Numbered from the stretch's first letter, positions 22,913 to 32,739 are shown. The stretch is 36,627 nt of DNA from Gammaproteobacteria bacterium (GCA_015488555.1 WFNO01000069.1:1-36627); one strand, 5' to 3'. The notes: generated by a model from the sequence alone, not told the origin. Program-made: numbers and translations.

Positions 22913-25900
22913 TCACCGCATGGGTGTGATGGGGGTCGCAGTCTCGCCGATACGCAACAGACTAGGCAGCAACAACAAGGTAAACGCGGCGCTGACGCTC
23001 ATGCCCCCAACGATCACTGCGGCCATACCCCGGTACAACTCGGTGCCGGCACCAGGCATCACCAGCAGGGGCAGCATGCCGAAGATACTGGTGAGGGTGC
23101 TCAGGAGAATGGGACGCAAGCGCAGGCGGATGGCCTGTTCCACTGCCGCCCGGCGCGCCATGCCGGAGCGCTCCGCCGCCCGGGTCTGATGGACGAGCAA
23201 AATGGCATTATTGACCACCAGCCCCAGCAGGATAACGAAACCGATCATGGTCAATAGGTCCATGGCCTGAAAATCGGGCAGACCACCCCACAACGGCACC
23301 ATGTAGCGATTCCAGAGATTGGTGAGCTGCAAGGCCACCACTCCGCCCACAGTGGCCAGGGGAATCACCAGCAATACCAGCAGGCTGTCCCGGAAAGAAC
23401 GGAACAGGGCACTGATGAGCAGGTAGAGAATGGCAATAGCGAGAACGAAGCTACCCGCCATGTTGCGCAGCGCCGTCTCCAGCTTGTCCGCAGTTCCACT
23501 GTAACGAACCTCGCCGTCTTCCGGCAAGAGTCCTTCCACCACCGGCGTCACCTGAGCCTCGAGCTGGGCCAGGGTCGCCTCCAGGGACATGCCCTCCGGA
23601 GGTCCCACCTGCAAGGTCACCGTGCGCCGGCGGTCCACCCGGCGCAACTCGTCCGGTCCTGCAGTCCGCTCCAGGCGCACCAGTTCACCGAGCGGCAAAA
23701 TCCCTGCCTCTGGAGTCGCCAACGGCAGGCCCAGGAGTTCTTCGGGTGTGTGCCAGGGATGGGCGCGCAGGATTACGTCCAGACTACGCTCACCGTCGAA
23801 ATAATCCCCCACGTAGAGGCCGTCTCCCAGTGCGCGAATGATCCCCGCCATGTCGCTGCGATTCCAACCCGCCTCGGCGATGCGCCGCTCGTCGGGCACG
23901 AGGCGCAGCTCGGGTTCAGCGAGATCGAGCCCCGGGAAGGGGCGCACCGAGGCTCCCGGCAACACCTTGCGGATGGTGAGGAAACCGGTGCGCGCCGCCG
24001 CCAGCAAGGTGTCCAGATCGCGCCCCTGGATGTCCATGTTGATCTTGCGCCCCTCGCCGAAACCGCCGAACAAGGAGGCACGAAAGGCGAAACCGATGGT
24101 GTCGGGGAAGCTGCGCAGGATGCCGTTGAGAATGGGTAGCAACTCACTAGTTCGCCGTGGATCCACGGTGCGCACGCCCATGAACATGCCGCGGGCGAAG
24201 GCGACGAAGAAATAGTTCAACACCTGCGGTTGCTTGCGTCCTTCCAGATAGGGCTGTAACTGCTCGGCCACCACCTGGCCCATCTCCCGCTCGAGAGCCT
24301 CGATGTTGTGTCCCGGCGGGGGGTTGATGAAGGCGAACACCAGATTACGGTTGCCCTCCGGCAGGTAGTCGGCCTGGGGTTTGAGCCACAGCACCAGCAG
24401 CACGGGCACGGTCACCAGCACTGCGATCCACAGGATCCGGCGCCCGGGAGTGTCCGTCAGGCGCATGATGGCAGCCGTGGCGCCCTGCCACCAATGGCGA
24501 TGCCGGTCCTGCAGTTCGGTGGCCCGCAATCCGCTCATGGCGGTGGCTGGCAACACGGTGATGGCCACCACCAGAGAGAAGAGTATGGCCACGGCGATGG
24601 TCAAGGCCAGATCGGCGAACAATTGCCCGGCCTCATCTTCCAGGAACACCACCGGCAGGAAGATGGCCACGGTGGTAGCCGTGGAAGCCAGCAGGGCTCC
24701 CCACACCTGAGTCGCCCCCTCCAGGGCCGCCCGGCGGCTGTCGTAACCGCTTTCGCGCAGACGCACGATGTTCTCCAGAACGATGATGGCAGCATCCAGC
24801 ACCATGCCCACCGCGAAGGCCAACCCTGCCAGAGAAATAACGTTGAGGGTGCGACCGGCGGCATCCATGAAGATAAAGCTACCGAAGATACAGATCGGAA
24901 TGGCCAGAGCCACCATCAGCGTGGCTCGCAACTTTCGAAAGAACCACCACAACACCACGGTGGCCAGGAACACCCCCAGGAGAAGATTGTTGCGCACCAT
25001 GGAGATGGACCTGTGAATGTAGACTGTCTCGTCGTAGACTTGCTCGAAGGAGAGACCAGCACGCGCCAGCGGCCCATCGCGTAATTCGGCGGCCGCCTGG
25101 CGCAGACCCTCCATAACCTCCAGCACATTGACCCCGGTCTCGCGATGGGCATTGACGGCCATGGCCAGGCGGCCGTTCTGGATCACGAAACTGGTTCGAT
25201 CCTGGGGCATGACGGCCACCTCTGCCACGTCCCGCAGGCGCACCGGCTGGCCGTCACGCCAGGCCAGGATCATTTCCTGCAGCTCCTGCACGTCGTAGCT
25301 GCCGGCGAAGCGCAGGGTATAGCGTCGCTTGCCCACGTCGATAAAGCCTCCAGAAACGTCCTCGGTATCGATGCGCCCCACCACCTCGGGCAACTGGATA
25401 TCGAGACTGGCGGCGCGATAGGGATCGAAGGTAATGCGGATCTCCTGCTCGCGCCCGCCGCGTACTTCAGAACGGGCCACGCCGGGCACGCGTTCGAAGC
25501 GGCTCTGTACTACTTCCTCGATGAAGTCCTGATAGCTGGCAATGTCGCGGTCGTTTCCGGGAAGGGTCTTGAGGATGAACCAGGCGATGGCGCGGCTGTT
25601 GCCGCCCACCGTACTAATCACGGGTTCGTCTGCATCTGGAGGATAACGGGGCACGCGATTGAGTCGGTTCATCACCTCCAGCAGGGCACGTCGCAGATCA
25701 GTTCCCACGGCGAAGGTAATGGTGACGGTACCCTGGCCGCGCTGGGCCTGGGACAACAGGCGCACGGCACCGGGCAAACCACGCAAGGCGTCTTCCTGGG
25801 GCTTGATGATTTCTGCCTCCACCTCGGCGGGAGCAGCCGCCCTCCAGTTGGTGCGGATACTGATCTGCGGCTCCTCCACTTCAGGTGTCAACTGGATCGG

Positions 25901-25996
25901 CAATCGCGCCAGACTGATGGCACCGAACAGGAGGGCCAGCAATACAGCCACCGCCACTGCCACCGGGTTGGCGAGCGACAGGCGTACCAGATTCAC
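22913..25996 (-). CDS. RND efflux pump, inner-membrane permease
   Basis: The 1027-residue protein has the RND layout: an N-terminal helix (VAVAVAVLLALLFGAISLARLPIQLTPEVEEPQISI), a large periplasmic domain, a central helix bundle (about 330-520), a second periplasmic domain, and a C-terminal bundle. The TM4 motif reads GMVLDAAIIVLEN, so only one of the two aspartates of AcrB-type pumps (DD) is present; the second is Ala. TM10 reads GLVVNNAILLV, with Asn at the AcrB Lys position. The GTG start overlaps the adaptor stop by 4 nt. With its adaptor it would expel a substrate by proton antiport. No TolC-type channel gene is in the window. Substrate unknown. Confidence 0.93.
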   Translation of the reverse strand: MNLVRLSLANPVAVAVAVLLALLFGAISLARLPIQLTPEVEEPQISIRTNWRAAAPAEVEAEIIKPQEDALRGLPGAVRLLSQAQRGQGTVTITFAVGTDLRRALLEVMNRLNRVPRYPPDADEPVISTVGGNSRAIAWFILKTLPGNDRDIASYQDFIEEVVQSRFERVPGVARSEVRGGREQEIRITFDPYRAASLDIQLPEVVGRIDTEDVSGGFIDVGKRRYTLRFAGSYDVQELQEMILAWRDGQPVRLRDVAEVAVMPQDRTSFVIQNGRLAMAVNAHRETGVNVLEVMEGLRQAAAELRDGPLARAGLSFEQVYDETVYIHRSISMVRNNLLLGVFLATVVLWWFFRKLRATLMVALAIPICIFGSFIFMDAAGRTLNVISLAGLAFAVGMVLDAAIIVLENIVRLRESGYDSRRAALEGATQVWGALLASTATTVAIFLPVVFLEDEAGQLFADLALTIAVAILFSLVVAITVLPATAMSGLRATELQDRHRHWWQGATAAIMRLTDTPGRRILWIAVLVTVPVLLVLWLKPQADYLPEGNRNLVFAFINPPPGHNIEALEREMGQVVAEQLQPYLEGRKQPQVLNYFFVAFARGMFMGVRTVDPRRTSELLPILNGILRSFPDTIGFAFRASLFGGFGEGRKINMDIQGRDLDTLLAAARTGFLTIRKVLPGASVRPFPGLDLAEPELRLVPDERRIAEAGWNRSDMAGIIRALGDGLYVGDYFDGERSLDVILRAHPWHTPEELLGLPLATPEAGILPLGELVRLERTAGPDELRRVDRRRTVTLQVGPPEGMSLEATLAQLEAQVTPVVEGLLPEDGEVRYSGTADKLETALRNMAGSFVLAIAILYLLISALFRSFRDSLLVLLVIPLATVGGVVALQLTNLWNRYMVPLWGGLPDFQAMDLLTMIGFVILLGLVVNNAILLVHQTRAAERSGMARRAAVEQAIRLRLRPILLSTLTSIFGMLPLLVMPGAGTELYRGMAAVIVGGMSVSAAFTLLLLPSLLRIGETATPITPMR

Positions 25997-27117
25997 GTCG
26001 CCTTCCCGGCTCCAGCCATCGGGGATGGCGCGCCGCCCCCCACCACCTTGACCTTCTGGCCCGGACGCAGTCGCTCGGCCCCGCGTACGATGACCTGGTC
26101 TCCGGGATGCAGATCGCCGATCACTTCGATGAAAGCCCCTTCGGCGATGCCGGTGCGCACCACCACCCGCTCGGCCCCACCATCACCGGTGAGGCGATAG
26201 ACGGAGATGCCGCTGCGGCGCAGCACCAGGGCGTCGCGCGGCACCACTAATGCCTTGCGGGCCTCGGCGGTGGGCACCGCCACGCGCACCACCTGTCCCA
26301 CCGTCCAGTCGGGATTGCGGAAATCCAATCGCAGGTCCATCAGATGAGAGCGGGCGTTGCCGGCCGGTACCAGGGCCCGCAGGCGACCTTGCACGCGCGC
26401 CTCGCCGGCGGCCAGGTCCAGTTCCATGCCCGGCGTGAGATAGGGCCTGGTGGCCAGGGGTGCGAAAGCGCGGATCTCCAACTGGCTGGTATCCAGCAGA
26501 TGCACCACCTCGCTGCCGCCGTCCACCCACTCACCCGGCTGGCGCAGGCGGGCCATCACCACACCGGCGAAGGGTGCCCGTACCGTGGCCCGGCGAATGC
26601 GGTCTTTCACCTGCTCTAGGCGCGCCCGGGCCGAGGCCAGGCGTGCCTGTTCCACGCCCAGTTCGGAGACGGTCTGGTCCAGCAGGGTAAGCGCGGCGTT
26701 GTTGCGCTTGGCTAGGCGCCGCAGGCGCTGCACTTCCTGTTCCAGAAAGGCCTTGCGGGCCTCCACCTGAGCGATCTCGGCGGCGAATTCTTCCCGTTGC
26801 AGCGCCAGGGGGGTATGATCGATGCGCGCCAGCGGTGCACCGGCGGCCACTGTCTCCCCCACGTCTGCCACCCATTCCAGGCGCCCCGCCACCTCCGCCG
26901 CCACCCGCGCCTCGTTGCGGCTGATCACATCCCCCGACACCCAGATGGTGGGCGCCAGCCATCGCTCCTCCGCTGGCGCCACCACCACCGGTGCCGGCGG
27001 CGGGCCCGCCGCCTCCACCCGGAACGGCGAAAGGCCGCCCGCGAGCAGACCCGTGGCGAGCACCACGCCCAGACAGCGCCGGAACACACGCACGGGGAAG
27101 GGGGAGTGTCCGATCAT
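25993..27117 (-). CDS. RND periplasmic adaptor (membrane fusion protein)
   Basis: The 374-residue protein has a signal or anchor sequence (VFRRCLGVVLATGLLAGGLSP), then a lipoyl half-motif (VAAEVAGRLEWVADVGETVAAGAPLARID), a coiled-coil hairpin of about 90 residues (EEFAAEIAQVEARKAFLEQEVQRLRRL...ARLEQVKDRI), the second lipoyl half (ATVRAPFAGVVMARLRQPGEWV), and beta-barrel/membrane-proximal domains (GEARVQGRLRALVP, VVPRDALVLRR). It joins the RND pump to an outer-membrane channel. It overlaps the pump gene by 4 nt. No ribosome-binding site is visible before ATG 27117. Confidence 0.92.
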   Translation of the reverse strand: MIGHSPFPVRVFRRCLGVVLATGLLAGGLSPFRVEAAGPPPAPVVVAPAEERWLAPTIWVSGDVISRNEARVAAEVAGRLEWVADVGETVAAGAPLARIDHTPLALQREEFAAEIAQVEARKAFLEQEVQRLRRLAKRNNAALTLLDQTVSELGVEQARLASARARLEQVKDRIRRATVRAPFAGVVMARLRQPGEWVDGGSEVVHLLDTSQLEIRAFAPLATRPYLTPGMELDLAAGEARVQGRLRALVPAGNARSHLMDLRLDFRNPDWTVGQVVRVAVPTAEARKALVVPRDALVLRRSGISVYRLTGDGGAERVVVRTGIAEGAFIEVIGDLHPGDQVIVRGAERLRPGQKVKVVGGGAPSPMAGAGKAT

Positions 27118-27126
27118 GATCGTCGG

Positions 27127-27132
27127 ATTATA
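27127..27132 (-). promoter_or_regulatory. Consensus minus-10 immediately upstream of the first RND adaptor gene
   Basis: TATAAT occurs on the minus strand in the 48-bp gap after amgK. The minus-35 is poor (TGCAGG at 17 bp). If used, transcription would begin about 3 nt before the ATG, giving a nearly leaderless mRNA, consistent with the missing ribosome-binding site. Confidence 0.3.
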
Positions 27133-27165
27133 GTACGAATGCCACGCCCCTGCAGGCTGTGTTCC

Positions 27166-28200
27166 CTATCGTCGTTCCCGCCGCCCCCCGGGTTCGGTGA
27201 CCGGCGTCGGCAAATCCTGCAGCAGGCGCTGCAGACCGGCCAGCTCCCGATAACGTCCGGTCACGTCCAGCAGATAGGACAGGGTGCGGGGAATGTCTCG
27301 CAGATAGCCGGGCTTGCCGTCCCGATGCCAGAGGCGGGCGAAGATCCCCACCGCCTTGAGATGGCGCTGCACGCCCATCCAGTCGAACCAGCGCCGCAGC
27401 AGCGCCGGGGTGATCTCCGGCCACCGCCCCGCCAGCAGGCCGTCCAACAACCCCTGTTCCCGTGCCCGGCGGTGATAGTGAGCCAGCCATTCGTCCAGCC
27501 GTTCCTGTGGCCAGCGGATGTAGCAGTCGCGCAGCAGAGACACCAGATCGTAGCTCAGAGGACCCATCACCGCGTCCTGGAAATCCAGCACCCCGGGATT
27601 GTACTCCGGCACCACCATGAGATTGCGCGAATGGTAATCACGGTGCACCCATACCCGCGGCTGCTCCAGGGCCGCCACCACCAGGCGCTCGCAGGCCTCC
27701 TGCCAGGCGGCCCGGGCCGCGGGCGGCCAATGTATACCCAAGTGGCGTTCCACGTACCAGTCCTGGAACAGGGCCATTTCCTGGCGCAGGAGCGCAGCAT
27801 CGTAAAGCGGCAAGTGGAGATCGTCTGCGCCACCCGCCTGGATACGCAACAACGTCTCCAGGGCATCGCCGTAAAGTGCCGTGGCATTACCAGCATCGAG
27901 TACCCGCAGATAGGAGCGGTCGCCGAAATCGCTGAGCAACAGCAGGCCGCGTTCCAGATCCATTTCGTGAATGCGGGGCACGTTCACGCCCAACCGGCGC
28001 AGGACCTCCGCCACCTGCACGAAGGGCCGGCAGTCCTCCTTGTCCGGAGGGGCGTCCATGACGATGAAGCTCCGTTCGCCTACCCAAACGCGGAAATAGC
28101 GCCGGAAACTGGCATCCGCGGAGGCCGGCCGCAACGTACTCACCGGCAGGCCGAGAGCGGCCAGCCAATGCTGCACCAGGTGCAGTCGCGCGTCAGACAT
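27166..28200 (-). CDS. amgK: N-acetylmuramate/N-acetylglucosamine 1-kinase AmgK
   Basis: The 344-residue protein is an aminoglycoside-phosphotransferase-fold kinase with the catalytic loop VWVHRDYHSRNLMVVP and the metal-binding DFQDAVMGPLSYDLVSLLRD. The N-terminus (ASADASFRRYFRVW...SFIVMDAPPDKED) is characteristic of AmgK. It phosphorylates the anomeric carbon of recovered MurNAc/GlcNAc for peptidoglycan recycling; its usual partner, MurU, makes UDP-MurNAc. In pseudomonads amgK-murU lies divergent from lptD-surA; here lptD is nearby, but an RND adaptor gene occupies murU's expected position. The start overlaps the RND permease gene by 8 nt. Confidence 0.9.
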   Translation of the reverse strand: MSDARLHLVQHWLAALGLPVSTLRPASADASFRRYFRVWVGERSFIVMDAPPDKEDCRPFVQVAEVLRRLGVNVPRIHEMDLERGLLLLSDFGDRSYLRVLDAGNATALYGDALETLLRIQAGGADDLHLPLYDAALLRQEMALFQDWYVERHLGIHWPPAARAAWQEACERLVVAALEQPRVWVHRDYHSRNLMVVPEYNPGVLDFQDAVMGPLSYDLVSLLRDCYIRWPQERLDEWLAHYHRRAREQGLLDGLLAGRWPEITPALLRRWFDWMGVQRHLKAVGIFARLWHRDGKPGYLRDIPRTLSYLLDVTGRYRELAGLQRLLQDLPTPVTEPGGRRERR

Positions 28201-31200
28201 GGGCCGCTCCCGCCCGCCGGCTCCTTACCAGATTGCGCAGATCGTCCGCCACCAGATAGAAACAGGGAATGCCTACCAGGATGAGCACGGTGGCGAACAG
28301 CAGGCCGAAACCCAGACTCACCGCCATGGGAGCGAGAAAGGCGGTCTGCCCCGTAGCGAAGAAGATGAGTGGGGAGATGCCCAGGAAGGTGGTGATACTG
28401 GTCAGGAGTATGGGGCGCGCCCGCACCCGCCCTGCCTCCACCATGGCCGTGTAGCGATCACGACCCTCGGCTCGCAAGCGGCGGGCGAAGTCCACCAGAA
28501 TGAGGGAATCGTTGACCACGATGCCCGCCAAGGCCAGGAACCCCACCAGCGACAGAAACTGGAGATGGTAGTCCAACAGCAGATGCCCGGCGATGACACC
28601 GATCACCCCGAAGGGGATGGCGAACATCACCACCAGTGGATCCAGCAAAGACTTGAACAAGGCGGCCAGGATGAAATAGATGAGCGCCACCGCCACCACC
28701 AGGGCATAGAGCATGTCCTGAATGGATTCGTTGGCCTTGCGTTTCTCTCCCAGGAAGAACAGCTGATAGCCGGGCCGTTCCTCGATGCGGGCAGCGAACT
28801 CGTTCGCCACCAACCGGCTCACTTCCAGGGGCGTGATCACCTCCGAATCCACTTCGGCGGTCACCAGGGCGAGGCGCTGGCCGTGCCGGCGCTTGATCAA
28901 ATCGTAGCCGCGGGCGAGCGTGATATCGGCCACCTCACCCAACCGTACTACGCGCCCTTCGGGCAGCACGATGCGCAGGCGGGCCAAGGCGGCAGGATCG
29001 TGGCGCAGGGAGTCCGGATAGATCACTCGCACCGGCAGGCGCCGGTTGCCTGCGGTGACCTGAGTGGCCTCCAGCCCCTGAAAACCAGCGCGCACCGCCT
29101 CCGCCAGTTGGGCCTGGGAGAGTCCCAGGGAACGGCCGCGATCGTTGAGGAGATAGCGATACTCCAGTTTGCCTGGCTCCAAGTCCTGGCGCACGTCGAA
29201 CACCCCAGGCAGGCGCCGCAGATAGTCCACGATGTGGCCGGCCAGACGGCGCAACACCTCCACGTCGTCACCGGCAACGCCCACCTCGAGATCCGCACCG
29301 GCGGGACCGCCCTGAGGCCGGAGGATGGAAAAACGCTGAATGCCCGGCAATACCTCGAGCCGCTGGCGCAGCAGGCGAATGATCTCCGCCGTATCGCGCG
29401 CGCGGCTCCCTTGCCGATCGAAGCGCAGGCTCACCACCGGGGTGACCCAGCGTTCGATGAATCCTTGCGGCAGGCGCGGTTTCAAGTCCACGATGAGTTG
29501 GATGTAATTGCTCTCGAACTTGATGGTGGTGAAATCCACGAAGGTGACGCCGACGTTGGTCAACACGCTCTCCAGCTCCTCCTCCCGCACCACTTCCCGC
29601 AGCGCGTCCTCCACGCGTGTCGCCAGGCGCGCGGAATCCTCCAGACTGTAGGTGTTGGGGGCCTCCACGTTGACGAAGAACTGCCCCGTCTCGAGCTGGC
29701 CGAACAATTCGAAAGGCATGCGTGTGGCAGCGTAGGCCACACTCAAGGCCAGTACGCCGACGATGACCAGGGTCACCAGATAGCGGTTGGGCAGAACCCA
29801 GCGCATGAACCGAGCGTAATGCTCCAGCAACGGGGCCCAGCTCCATCCCTGCCGGCTGCGGCCCACACGCAGCCATTCGTAGGCATGAGAGGGCAAGACC
29901 CCGAAGGCCTCCAGCAGGGAGCCCAGCAGGGCGAAGATCACCACCACCGGGATCACGGCGATGAAGGCCCCCATGGTACCGCCCATAGCGAACATGGGCA
30001 GGAAGGCGGCGATGGTGGTGGCCGTGGAGGCGGTGACCGGCCAGAACACCTCCTGCACGCCCCGTTCCGCCGCCTCGCTGCGAGGCAGGCCCTGCTCCAG
30101 ATGGCGGTAGATGTTCTCGGTGACGATGATGGCATCGTCCACCACCATACCGAGCACGATGAGAAAGGCGAACAAGGACACCATGTTGATGGTGTAGCCG
30201 AAATAATGGAGCATGATGATGGCGAACAGAAAGGACACCGGAATGCCCAGAGCCGTGATCAGGGCCACACGGAAATTGAGGAACAGATAGAGCGACAGCA
30301 GCACCAGTACCAAGCCCACCAGGCCCGAGGACTGGACCGTCTGCAGGCGGATGCGCACATACTTGGAGAGATCGCTGAACACCGCCGCCTGCACGCCCGG
30401 CGGCAGTTCGCGATTCAGCTCCGTCACCAGGGCCCGCACCCGATCCGACACTTCGATGGTGGAGGCCTGGGCAGTCTTGGTCACGGTCATGTTGATGGAA
30501 GGCCGGCCGTTGAAACGGGCCAGGGTGCGGGGCTCCTCCAGGCGCAGGTACACGCGCGCCACCGCGCCCAGCGCCAGGATGCCGCCGGCCTCGTCGCTGC
30601 GCAGCGGCAGGGCCTCGATGGCCCGTGGTTCGGGAGCCACGCCCATGCCCCGCAAGAGGATGTCCCCATCGCGGGCCTCGATGGAACCGCCGGGCAGCTC
30701 GGTGAGATGGTCGCGCAGCGCGGCGGCCACCTCCCCTAGGGTCACGCGGCGCACGGCCAGCAGCTCGGGATCCACTTCCACCCAGATCTCCCAGTCTCGC
30801 TCGCCGGCCACGCCCACGCTGGCCATACCCGGGACCGCCAGCAGGCGCCGCTTGACCTCTTGTGCCAAATCCAGCAGACCCGCCTGCGCCACCTCGCCAT
30901 AGAGCGCGACACTGAGCACGGGAAAGCGCGTGCGCAGGCGGTTGATCTCGGGCCGCTCCGCCTCGGGTGGCAAGTCGTCCAGGCGGTCCACCACGGTCCG
31001 GGCATCGAGCAGGAAATCGTCGATGTCCGCCCCGGGTTTGAATTCGATGACGATGACGGACATTCCCTCACTGCTGGTGGAGCTGATGACGTCGATGTCG
31101 GCCATCCCTTCGAAGGCCTCTTCCAGCGGCAGGGTGACCTGGCGCTCCACCTCGCCGGGCGCAGCCCCTTCGTAGACGGTGGTGATGCGTACCTTGTCCA

Positions 31201-31324
31201 GTTCCACCACGGGCAACATCTCCTGGGGCATGGCATACCAGGACATCACCCCGGTCACCAGGACCACCGCCAGGAGCAGGTTGGTGATCAGGGGATTGCG
31301 GATGGCGAAGCGCGCCAATTTCAT
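28193..31324 (-). CDS. RND efflux pump, inner-membrane permease (second system)
   Basis: ATG 31324 (MKLARFAIRNPLITNLLLAVVLVTGVMSWYAMPQEMLPVVELD) is the typical RND N-terminus and gives 1043 residues; the track start is 26 codons upstream. Two large periplasmic domains and two helix bundles are clear. TM4 reads LGMVVDDAIIVTENI, with both proton-relay aspartates. TM10 has GIVVNDSLILVDF. It differs strongly from the other pump in this window, so it is a separate system and not a recent duplicate. It follows its adaptor gene by about 150 bp and overlaps amgK by 8 nt. Substrate unknown. Confidence 0.93.
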   Translation of the reverse strand: MKLARFAIRNPLITNLLLAVVLVTGVMSWYAMPQEMLPVVELDKVRITTVYEGAAPGEVERQVTLPLEEAFEGMADIDVISSTSSEGMSVIVIEFKPGADIDDFLLDARTVVDRLDDLPPEAERPEINRLRTRFPVLSVALYGEVAQAGLLDLAQEVKRRLLAVPGMASVGVAGERDWEIWVEVDPELLAVRRVTLGEVAAALRDHLTELPGGSIEARDGDILLRGMGVAPEPRAIEALPLRSDEAGGILALGAVARVYLRLEEPRTLARFNGRPSINMTVTKTAQASTIEVSDRVRALVTELNRELPPGVQAAVFSDLSKYVRIRLQTVQSSGLVGLVLVLLSLYLFLNFRVALITALGIPVSFLFAIIMLHYFGYTINMVSLFAFLIVLGMVVDDAIIVTENIYRHLEQGLPRSEAAERGVQEVFWPVTASTATTIAAFLPMFAMGGTMGAFIAVIPVVVIFALLGSLLEAFGVLPSHAYEWLRVGRSRQGWSWAPLLEHYARFMRWVLPNRYLVTLVIVGVLALSVAYAATRMPFELFGQLETGQFFVNVEAPNTYSLEDSARLATRVEDALREVVREEELESVLTNVGVTFVDFTTIKFESNYIQLIVDLKPRLPQGFIERWVTPVVSLRFDRQGSRARDTAEIIRLLRQRLEVLPGIQRFSILRPQGGPAGADLEVGVAGDDVEVLRRLAGHIVDYLRRLPGVFDVRQDLEPGKLEYRYLLNDRGRSLGLSQAQLAEAVRAGFQGLEATQVTAGNRRLPVRVIYPDSLRHDPAALARLRIVLPEGRVVRLGEVADITLARGYDLIKRRHGQRLALVTAEVDSEVITPLEVSRLVANEFAARIEERPGYQLFFLGEKRKANESIQDMLYALVVAVALIYFILAALFKSLLDPLVVMFAIPFGVIGVIAGHLLLDYHLQFLSLVGFLALAGIVVNDSLILVDFARRLRAEGRDRYTAMVEAGRVRARPILLTSITTFLGISPLIFFATGQTAFLAPMAVSLGFGLLFATVLILVGIPCFYLVADDLRNLVRSRRAGAAHV

Positions 31325-31473
31325 ATCATCAGAGCCCCAAAATTCCCCGCGGCTGCGTACCGAACGGTTTTCGGTGGGGTATACATGGTGCGTCCTGGAC
31401 ACCAGTCATGCCGGCGGGTTCCGCCAGAACAGGCATCCGAGTGACCATCGCCGGTGCCGTTCGGGTGCCTCCT

Positions 31474-32721
31474 TCACCGCACTCCGGCCGCCATTGCCCC
31501 GCCATCTGCAGCCGCCGCAGGCGCATCCCTGCCGGGTCCCTCGCCAGAGGCCGCAGGCAACGGCCGCACCGGCTGCCCGTCGCTCAGCAGGGCCACGTCC
31601 CGGGACACCACAATGTCTCCCGCGTCCAGGCCCTTGCGCACCACCTGCCAGGGATCGTGGCGGGGGCCCAGCTCCACCGCCACCCGCTGCAAGCGTCCCG
31701 CCTCCACCTTGAACACGAAATCCCCGCGCTCGCCGTACCATACTGCGCTCACCGGCACCACCAGGGCATCCGGCAAGGGCGGCAGCGGCAACAGCGCCCG
31801 GGCCGCCTGTCCCGGCATCAAACCCATACCCGGCAAGCGCACGCGCACGGCATGGGAAAAAGTACGGGGATCGGGATCCCGCTGCAATGCGATCACCACT
31901 CCCTCGCGTGGTTCGCCTTGAAGCGGCCGCACGGTAACACGCTGCGCCATCCGCAGTGCCGCGGCCACCGTTCCATTCACCTCCAGATAAAGATCCAGTT
32001 GTTCCAGGTCCACCAGTTCCACGGCGGGAGAGGCGGGATCCACGTGGTCACCCACTTCCAGGAACACGGCATTGATCATACCGGCATAGGGGGCTGCGAG
32101 CCGGGTCCGCGCCAGACCGCGCCGGGCGCGTCGCAGATCGGCTTCCTGGAGCTGGAGGCGGGCAGCAGCCGTGGCCACGCTGAAACGCAGTTTTTCCTCT
32201 TCGGCCTGCAGCTGCAGTAGCCGTTGCAAGGCCTCGTCCCGTTTGGCCGGCGAGGCCAGCGACTCGGCACCCAGTTGCTGCAGTCGCTCCACTTCGCGCG
32301 CCTGCAGCTCGCGGTTGCGCTGCACGAATGCCAGCAGCCGCCGATCCCGCTCGATGGCGGCGCGTTCCTGTTCCAGGCGCGCTTCGGCCGCCGCCACGGC
32401 GTCGCGGTAATCGCCGTCCTCCAGGCGCAACAACGGCTGGCCGGCCGTTACCGTCTGTCCTGCCTCCACCAGCCGCTCCGACACCCGGCCGCCGACCTCG
32501 AAGTGCAATGTGGACTTGCGTGCGGGACGCAAATATCCTGTTACCTCCGTGCGGGGCTGCAGGTCGAGCCGGCGCACCACGGCGGTCTCCACCCGCAGTA
32601 CGGGAGGTTCCTGCAGGACGGCCTGGGGAGCGGGACGGGTACGAATCAGAACGATGACGAGAGCGATGACGACCAGCAGCAGGAGTAACGCGTACTTGAA
32701 AGAAACCGTCTTGTTATGCAC
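31474..32721 (-). CDS. RND periplasmic adaptor (second system)
   Basis: From the GTG at 32721 this is a 415-residue protein with a single N-terminal anchor helix (YALLLLLVVIALVIVLI), the lipoyl half STLHFEVGGRVSERLVEAGQTVTAGQPLLRLED, a long coiled-coil (VAAAEARLEQERAAIERDRRLLAFVQRN...), the second half TRLAAPYAGMINAVFLEVGDHVDP, and a beta-barrel region. It ends in an Ala/Gly-rich tail. An ATG at 32760 is in frame but lies almost on a likely transcription start, so the GTG is preferred. It is the first gene of the minus-strand efflux/amgK operon. Confidence 0.85.
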   Translation of the reverse strand: MHNKTVSFKYALLLLLVVIALVIVLIRTRPAPQAVLQEPPVLRVETAVVRRLDLQPRTEVTGYLRPARKSTLHFEVGGRVSERLVEAGQTVTAGQPLLRLEDGDYRDAVAAAEARLEQERAAIERDRRLLAFVQRNRELQAREVERLQQLGAESLASPAKRDEALQRLLQLQAEEEKLRFSVATAAARLQLQEADLRRARRGLARTRLAAPYAGMINAVFLEVGDHVDPASPAVELVDLEQLDLYLEVNGTVAAALRMAQRVTVRPLQGEPREGVVIALQRDPDPRTFSHAVRVRLPGMGLMPGQAARALLPLPPLPDALVVPVSAVWYGERGDFVFKVEAGRLQRVAVELGPRHDPWQVVRKGLDAGDIVVSRDVALLSDGQPVRPLPAASGEGPGRDAPAAAADGGAMAAGVR

Positions 32722-32739
32722 CCCGCCACGCTCGCATCG

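Noticed and set aside
28199-30739. 846-residue plus-strand ORF opposite the second RND pump
   Set aside because: Its composition (His, Gln and Gly-rich) is what the reverse frame of a GC-rich RND gene gives; the minus strand encodes a complete RND permease with all motifs.
22913-31324. The two RND pumps as a recent tandem duplication
   Set aside because: Their sequences differ throughout, including TM4 and TM10 motifs, and their adaptors differ as well.
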